A DNA stretch of 10,899 nt from Endozoicomonadaceae bacterium. GTDB taxonomy: Bacteria; Pseudomonadota; Gammaproteobacteria; Pseudomonadales; Endozoicomonadaceae. Location: contig JAAOIJ010000015.1 in NCBI GenBank assembly GCA_015163815.1, positions 1-10,899 of the forward strand, in the 5' to 3' direction. Under the pieces are notes generated by a model. The model did no database searches. It was not told where the DNA came from and saw nothing but the letters and a program-made list of their open reading frames with translations. This document shows, piece by piece, positions 7,150-10,899 of this stretch (the stretch's first letter is position 1; the number at the start of each line of letters is the position of its first letter). The translations under genes were made by a program, and so were the position numbers.

Positions 7150-7155
7150 CTCCTT
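7150..7155 (-). promoter_or_regulatory. Ribosome binding site that sets the start of the secreted protein
   Basis: AAGGAG on the minus strand, seven bases before the ATG at 7142. It rules against the longer reading that starts inside the MITE, and it places the signal peptide exactly at the N-terminus. Confidence 0.75.
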
Positions 7156-7171
7156 ATTATCAATATATTGA

Positions 7172-7310
7172 GAGACCTTTGCAATAAGCAGTTCAATGAA
7201 TAATTTATGTGTTTTTTTATTCAAAAAATACATAAATTACGTCATTTTTTAAACTATTTTAATAAAAAAGACCATATCAGGAGTCTTTGTTGTCTTATTG
7301 CAAAGGTCTC
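7172..7310. mobile_element. 139-bp MITE, copy 1
   Basis: The element has perfect 17-bp terminal inverted repeats GAGACCTTTGCAATAAG and no coding capacity. Inside, TAATTTATGTGTTTTTT (7201-7217) and the arm at 7223-7239 form a long hairpin. Copy 2 at 7786 has the same length and differs at seven positions (about 95% identity). On the right it is followed by ATATT (7311-7315). On the left ATATT (7165-7169) is found two bases before the end, the extra GA making GAGAGACC; this is consistent with a 5-bp target duplication plus a two-base slip. It lies directly upstream of the secreted-protein gene. The ends resemble IS5-type ends, but the parent element is not in the window. Confidence 0.85.
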
Positions 7311-7780
7311 ATATTATTTTTTAATACTCAATATTAGACAAGATAGCACTTAAAAAGTTCATTATTATAGAATATATTGTGTACTATCAATCAAGTCAAA
7401 AGAGTATATTTCTTGCAATAATAGGCAGATAAAATATTTTCATGCTATTCTCAAAGCAATTTGTACAGCGTTGTACAGATTGAAACATGAGATCATGATC
7501 AATTAAGACACAATCTATGCATGAGATATTATGACGATTGACTCCAATTAGCAGGATATGCATGCAACGTCAGATAAAAAAATATTGAGGACAATATTGA
7601 TTCAATTGACAGAAATCTCAATCATTATGTTTAGAATGAATCAGCTTTTATTGTAAATAAAAATAATAAATATCAATATGTTATGTGTTATTAAATGGAT
7701 TAATCTATCGTGAGATTCCTTGCAATACTTTCTCTACTTTGCTTGTAGCGAATTTATTTCGATCTGTTGATTTACAAGGT
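7311..7780. other. 470-bp spacer between the two MITEs, no convincing gene
   Basis: No well-supported gene is seen. On the minus strand a 55-codon frame from ATG 7561-7563 to TGA 7396-7398 (beginning MHILLIGVNRHN) lacks a ribosome binding site. Another minus-strand stretch from 7780 down to about 7707 reads ILPCKSTDRNKFATSKVEK and could be the tail of the transposase relic beyond the MITE. The octamer TTGTACAG occurs twice ten bases apart (7461-7468 and 7471-7478), a helically phased pair that could bind a protein. The composition suggests decayed coding DNA. Confidence 0.4.
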
Positions 7781-7785
7781 AGAAT

Positions 7786-7924
7786 GAGACCTTTGCAATA
7801 AGCAGTTCAATGAATAATTTATGTATTTTTTTATTCAAACAACACATAAATTACTTCATTTTTTAAACTATTTTAATAAAAAAGATCATATTAGGAGTCT
7901 TTGTTGTCTTATTGCAAAAGTCTC
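7786..7924. mobile_element. 139-bp MITE, copy 2, with perfect AGAAT target duplication
   Basis: It has the same structure as the copy at 7172: 17-bp inverted ends (right end with one mismatch, AAAAGTCTC in place of AAAGGTCTC), an internal hairpin around 7815-7853, and no gene. The 5-bp direct repeat AGAAT flanks it exactly (7781-7785 and 7925-7929). This marks a transposition event and fixes the element boundaries. It was inserted into the 3' end of an older IS5-type transposase relic, so it is younger than that relic. Confidence 0.92.
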
Positions 7925-8075
7925 AGAATGTATCCTGAGATTAATAGCACACGCGATATCAATCATCGTTTTAAAATACCTATCTTATCAAAACAAATCA
8001 CAATACGTCTAAAACATTTTAATCTAACCAATAAATTTTCAATAAGATGCTTTGATTTTACCTTCTCAATTGTGA
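7925..8075 (-). pseudogene. C-terminal remnant of a second IS5-family transposase, interrupted by the MITE
   Basis: Minus-strand translation gives EKVKSKHLIENLLVRLK, then CFRRIVICFDK, matching the conserved C-terminal signature of IS5-family (IS427-like) transposases (RHLIENFFxRLKxFRRIATRYDK, with the catalytic Glu in IEN). After FDKIG one frame meets a stop, while the next frame continues YFKTMIDIACAINLR, which fits the family's closing hydrophobic helix, so there is one frameshift. Only about 75 bases separate this part from the IS end at 8150, so most of the gene has been deleted. The MITE copy at 7786-7924 sits at its 3' end. Confidence 0.75.
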
Positions 8076-8123
8076 AGTGAAGCAGTAAGGCCTTGTCTAT
8101 AGGCAAAAAAAATCAACCGATAT

Positions 8124-8150
8124 ATGATTTTCAGATTGAGGACACGCCCT
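8124..8150 (-). repeat. IS end AGGGCGTGTCCTCA, copy 1
   Basis: Read on the minus strand from 8150, AGGGCGTGTCCTCAATCTG plus AAAATCAT matches 10822-10848 on the plus strand exactly over 27 bases, and weaker similarity goes on for about 20 more. Its position upstream of the transposase C-terminus in the same orientation suggests that it is the 5' terminal inverted repeat of that IS. The other end was not found between 7320 and 7785. Confidence 0.75.
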
Positions 8151-8341
8151 AAAGAAAGAACATATTGTTATCAATAAGCTCATCAATTAGCGAAAGGCAG
8201 GTGATTAAAAGTCGACAAGCACTCTCAATACATTTTTTTGAAAAAAGTTTCCAACCATAGCGCACATTCAGTAAAAAAGTCGACTTCAGTATAGATACAG
8301 TTTTACTGTTAAACTTCACACAGAACGCAAAGCATTCTCTT

Positions 8342-8369
8342 AAAAACAACAGATAAAACTTTTATTGTT
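8342..8369 (-). terminator. Probable terminator of perM
   Basis: On the minus strand AACAATAAAA and TTTTATCTGTT pair with one bulged base and are followed by GTTTTT, overlapping the perM stop codon. The stem is all A/T except for one pair, so its strength is uncertain. An open frame on the minus strand further downstream (TTG at 8349 to 8149) has no ribosome binding site and is not called. Confidence 0.35.
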
Positions 8370-9444
8370 AAACTATGATGCCATGTGATACCTGCTGAGT
8401 AGGCCAGACATGAGCAACTGCTTTAATTAAAGTTGCCAAAGGAATTGCAAAAAATACGCCCCAAAAACCCCATAAACCACCAAAAATTAAAACTGCTAAA
8501 ATAATACCAACTGGGTGAACATCAACGGCTTCCCCGAATAATAAAGGCACTAAAATGTAGGCATCTATTAATTGTATACTGCTATAAATACCGATTAATG
8601 CCATAAAGTCACTCGTAATACCAAATTGTAATAAAGCAACCAAGGCAATTGGAACGGTAACAACGACTGTCCCTATATAAGGCACAATCACTGACAATCC
8701 TACTAAAACAGATAATAGTAAAGCATATTTCAAGTCAAAATATAAAAATAATAAATAATCAACCACACCTACAATAAAAATCTCAAATACCTTACCTTGA
8801 ATATATTTTGATATTTGAATATTCATTTCAACGACTAATTGATTTATTAACCGTCTGTTTTTAGGCATTAAAGCTATAAAGGCTTCCATTAATAATTGGC
8901 GATCTTTTAAAAAGAAAAAGATAAAAATAGGCACTAATACAACATAAACTAATAAAGTAACCACATCAATTAAACGTCCTAAAGAAAAAGACACAATCCA
9001 ATTCCCCAAACTACCTGTTTGTTCTCGAATCGCTTCAGTTACAATTTGAATATGCTGAATTGAAATAAATTCAGGATATTTATTAGGTAATTCAGCTAAA
9101 ATAATTTTCAAACGCTCTGTCATAGTCGGTAGGTCAGAAAAAAAATGACTCATTTGACCAAAAATACTAGGCAATATCATAAAAATAATACAAGCTATCA
9201 AGGTGATAAATAATAAAAAGGTTGAAATAACCGCTAATAAATGTGGTAATTTAGCGCGTTCTAATGTATCAACAATACCCTGCAACCAATACGCAAAAAC
9301 TAATCCACCAAAAACAGGTGCTAATAAATCACCAATGGTAAATAGTATAAAAACACTGACTAATAAAACTAATGCTAACGTAATAGCTGCATCATCTGAA
9401 AAATATTTTGCAAGCCAAATATTGAATCGATCTGAAATATGCAT
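8368..9444 (-). CDS. perM: AI-2E transporter family permease, PerM-like
   Basis: This 358-residue inner-membrane protein belongs to the PerM/AI-2E transporter family (E. coli PerM has 353 residues). It has two or three N-terminal helices (ITLALVLLVSVFILFTIG, VFGGLVFAYWL, VISTFLLFITLIACIIFMIL), a soluble stretch about 95-150, and a C-terminal helix group with the hallmark segments SVIVPYIGTVVVTVPIAL, LVPLLFGEAVDVHPVGIIL and FGGLWGFWGVFFAIPLATLI, close to those of E. coli PerM. Its transported substrate is not settled in the family; the name PerM comes from a permease annotation. The ATG at 9442-9444 has AGAGG six bases upstream. It appears to be transcribed alone, with a possible terminator at its stop codon. 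Confidence 0.93.
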   Translation of the reverse strand: MHISDRFNIWLAKYFSDDAAITLALVLLVSVFILFTIGDLLAPVFGGLVFAYWLQGIVDTLERAKLPHLLAVISTFLLFITLIACIIFMILPSIFGQMSHFFSDLPTMTERLKIILAELPNKYPEFISIQHIQIVTEAIREQTGSLGNWIVSFSLGRLIDVVTLLVYVVLVPIFIFFFLKDRQLLMEAFIALMPKNRRLINQLVVEMNIQISKYIQGKVFEIFIVGVVDYLLFLYFDLKYALLLSVLVGLSVIVPYIGTVVVTVPIALVALLQFGITSDFMALIGIYSSIQLIDAYILVPLLFGEAVDVHPVGIILAVLIFGGLWGFWGVFFAIPLATLIKAVAHVWPTQQVSHGIIV

Positions 9445-10187
9445 TTCTACCTCTTTATTTAAATACTTTGAATAGCTTTATATCTCAATCAATTAATATC
9501 AACGTAATATTTTTATTATAAAATAAACAACAAGTTAAGATTATTTTTAGCAGTACTTCATTTAAACAGGATGATTAAGGTTTATCATACAATATGAATA
9601 AAAGTGCTCTTTAAACTGCATTAGTTTGGTTTTATATACTGCATATATTATGTTGAATCAAGAAACAACATACATCCTCTACACTCAAGAGAAATATAGG
9701 TAAATTCTCAGTAAAAAGATAAATTAAAGGACATTATATCATGCAATCTATAGCAAGCAAAATGACGCCATTCATGTTTTTTTAATAAACAACTCAAAAA
9801 ACACGAATTGACCCGTTTTTTGTAACATGCTTTGCCTGTAGCATGCGCAATATTTTTTAGATCACAGTTATATCCACAACAATATCTGCACATTCTTTAT
9901 TTAACAATAGATGCGGTCAAGTGTTTTGAAAAAATTTTTCTTGTCTAGTCGCGGTTTTTTTGCTTTCAATTGTCTACAATCTCTCTATTCAAAACAATGA
10001 ACAATCGGAATACATCATACCATAAAATAAAACCTACAAATAACCAGTATGAATGTCTAATTACCTTATCATCACAAGCCTACTTAGTACAGAAACCCTA
10101 ACTATTTTCAAGAATTTTGCAATATACGATGCCGCAAACTGTCTTACAATCATGCTTATATTAATTGACATAAAATAAGGGAATAAT
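9445..10187. other. 740-bp spacer with little support for genes
   Basis: The region upstream of perM and of the small ORFs at 10188. It contains the doubtful Cys-rich ORF at 9708-9893 and a short stem CAAAAAAC/GTTTTTTG (9795-9802 and 9815-9822) without a T-run. TTGACA at about 10165 lies too close to the next start codon to serve it as a -35 box. No RNA gene, IS remnant or further gene was recognised. Confidence 0.4.
9708..9893 (-). CDS. Doubtful 61-residue Cys-rich ORF
   Basis: From ATG 9891-9893 the frame encodes 61 residues with eight Cys (MCRYCCGYNCD at the start, later KACYKK, NSCFLSCLL and FACYR) and several His, so metal binding is conceivable. There is no good ribosome binding site; AAAGA touches the ATG. 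No family is recognised, and the number of Cys may merely reflect T-rich DNA. Kept as a low-confidence entry. Confidence 0.18.
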   Translation of the reverse strand: MCRYCCGYNCDLKNIAHATGKACYKKRVNSCFLSCLLKKHEWRHFACYRLHDIMSFNLSFY

Positions 10188-10358
10188 ATGGATAACCTAT
10201 CGCCAATATCTACATCTACTCAATTATCTTGTGATCAATATTTCAACATCATCATGGAGAATGCTATTCGCATACCTGCTGTGTCTGTCTATTCTGACGC
10301 TGAAACAGAAAAAAATCAGTCTCAATTCAAAGTCGCACTTTCAGAGTACAAGATATGA
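10188..10358 (+). CDS. Small hypothetical protein, 56 residues
   Basis: The ATG at 10188-10190 is preceded by ATAAGGGAATAAT, so AAGGG lies about six bases upstream. The frame ends at TGA 10356-10358. The product begins MDNLSPISTSTQLSCDQYFN and is polar, with a probable helical middle; no signal peptide and no family is recognised. The next ORF starts inside its stop codon (ATGA), so the two are probably co-translated, or they are one gene split by a frameshift. A MDN start is shared with the broken gene at 6033, which may be chance. Confidence 0.55.
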   Translation: MDNLSPISTSTQLSCDQYFNIIMENAIRIPAVSVYSDAETEKNQSQFKVALSEYKI

Positions 10359-10564
10359 CGCAAACAGGTCCAAATAATATGCAAGATTTAATGCAAGCAA
10401 TAGAAGCATGTAGTCAACTAAAAATTAAAATCTTACTTAACAATAAGAATTGGTTTACATCTTTACAAGACATTGAAAAAACTAATATTTTAATTGCATT
10501 GTTAAAAAATGCTGAATTATATAACTTAGCTACAGATTATATAGTAAATCATGATTTTATCTAG
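10355..10564 (+). CDS. Small hypothetical helical protein, 69 residues, overlapping the previous ORF
   Basis: The ATG overlaps the preceding TGA by the classic ATGA arrangement, which supports translational coupling, and it has only a weak site of its own. The product (MTQTGPNNMQDLMQAIEACS, later FTSLQDIEKTNILIALLKNA and a C-terminal NHDFI) looks like two or three amphipathic helices. No domain is recognised. The gene is followed within about a dozen bases by a long A/T hairpin, consistent with the end of a transcript. Composition is coding-like. Confidence 0.6.
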   Translation: MTQTGPNNMQDLMQAIEACSQLKIKILLNNKNWFTSLQDIEKTNILIALLKNAELYNLATDYIVNHDFI

Positions 10565-10599
10565 TCGACTCTGAATAAATCAATTTTTTTTAAATTTTG
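10562..10599 (-). repeat. Copy B of the dispersed repeat also found at 267-303
   Basis: Its reverse complement reads CAAAATTTAAAAAAAATTGA, then TTTATTCAGAGTCGACTA, matching copy A with one extra A and a few changes. It overlaps the stop of the 10355 gene by three bases and forms the left arm of the hairpin 10577-10624. Confidence 0.6.
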
Positions 10600-10624
10600 T
10601 AAAAAATATAAAAAAAATTGATTT
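10577..10624 (+). terminator. Terminator-like hairpin after the two small genes
   Basis: AAATCAATTTTTTTT (10577-10591) pairs perfectly with AAAAAAAATTGATTT (10610-10624) across an 18-base loop. CTTTTTT follows directly. It lies 12 bases after the stop at 10564, as expected for an intrinsic terminator, though the stem is nearly all A/T. From here to 10821 nothing else is seen. Confidence 0.5.
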
Positions 10625-10821
10625 CTTTTTTCTGAAAAAAACATGCATGTCAAGACAACAGTTAAGCCATTTTTTTATATAACTCAAGATAATACTGGGT
10701 AACCTATTAAAATTTATACGAAATAATCTAAAAATAGAGAATAAGATAGCTGACAGTCATATGATATCAAGCTTCAAATGATATCTTGTTGATCTATCAT
10801 CACAATATAGCCTTAATGTCT

Positions 10822-10899
10822 AGGGCGTGTCCTCAATCTGAAAATCATTTATAGATTGCTTTTTATTTTAAAATACACGACACTCTTTTTTTTAAAAAA
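10822..10899 (+). mobile_element. Left end of an IS or MITE with the AGGGCGTGTCCTCA terminus (partial)
   Basis: The 27 bases 10822-10848 are identical to the reverse complement of 8124-8150, and similarity fades over the next 20 or so (ATAGATTGCTTTTTATTT). The element continues beyond the window, so its content is unknown. Orientation is opposite to the copy at 8150. No start codon of a transposase is visible within the 78 bases. Confidence 0.6.

Noticed and set aside
7143..7196. N-terminal extension of the secreted protein to a TTG at 7196
   Set aside because: The extra residues are translated from the MITE; AAGGAG and a signal peptide define the start at 7142.
6833..7203. Plus-strand frames of 60 and 75 codons
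   Set aside because: They are antisense to the secreted-protein gene, and the second runs into the MITE.
7821..8012. 63-codon plus-strand frame
   Set aside because: It is read from the MITE and the antisense of the transposase relic.
8149..8349. 66-codon minus-strand frame after perM
   Set aside because: TTG start, no ribosome binding site, overlap with the likely perM terminator and with the IS end.
9203..9475. 90-codon plus-strand frame
   Set aside because: Antisense to the N-terminal part of perM, with no support of its own.
1..10899. tRNA, rRNA or CRISPR array
   Set aside because: No cloverleaf with TTC and CCA-type features, no rRNA-like segments, and no regularly spaced repeats were seen by eye.

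Overview
The window is AT-rich, with long A and T runs, and looks like a host-associated or intracellular gammaproteobacterium. The methionine aminopeptidase and the PerM-type permease read like gammaproteobacterial proteins. Around them lie a eukaryotic-like (pseudo)kinase, a small secreted protein of unknown family, decayed transposases, miniature transposable elements and broken genes, a mix typical of symbionts and of Legionella/Coxiella relatives. The lineage is an inference from reading alone; no marker gene fixes it.

Left (1-2752): the 3' end of an unknown gene may enter from the left edge. A spacer with three copies of a CAGRRTYGACTATT motif follows. Next is a tight minus-strand operon, read from 2441 down to 445: a response-regulator/PP2C phosphatase (RsbU/SpoIIE type), a STAS anti-sigma antagonist and an RsbW-like ATP-binding kinase. 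Together they form a complete partner-switching module: phosphorelay input controls the phosphatase, the phosphatase dephosphorylates the STAS protein, and the STAS protein sequesters the kinase. No sigma factor is present. The leader of this operon holds a hairpin plus T-run on the operon strand.

Middle (2753-5954): map lies divergently on the plus strand, followed by a doubtful ORF, a badly decayed IS5-family transposase C-terminus (minus strand, 3968-4246), a MITE-like element (4290-4468), and a protein-kinase-fold gene. The kinase gene seems to be split by a one-base frameshift near its start, and its catalytic motifs are degenerate (HRD to HCN, DFG to DFK).

Accessory stretch (5955-8367): a broken small gene in three frames, a signal-peptide protein on the minus strand with a 139-bp MITE about 28 bp upstream of its start, and a second, 95% identical MITE. 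The second MITE has a perfect AGAAT target duplication and sits in the 3' end of a second IS5-type transposase relic. That relic keeps one IS end (AGGGCGTGTCCTCA) at 8150.

Right (8368-10899): perM on the minus strand, then about 740 bp with little beyond a doubtful Cys-rich ORF, then two small overlapping plus-strand ORFs (ATGA overlap). These are followed by a strong AT-rich hairpin that contains an inverted copy of a repeat also found at 267-303. A second copy of the AGGGCGTGTCCTCA end begins at 10822 and runs off the window.

Overall, two housekeeping genes and one signalling operon are embedded in an accessory region shaped by small transposable elements and gene decay.
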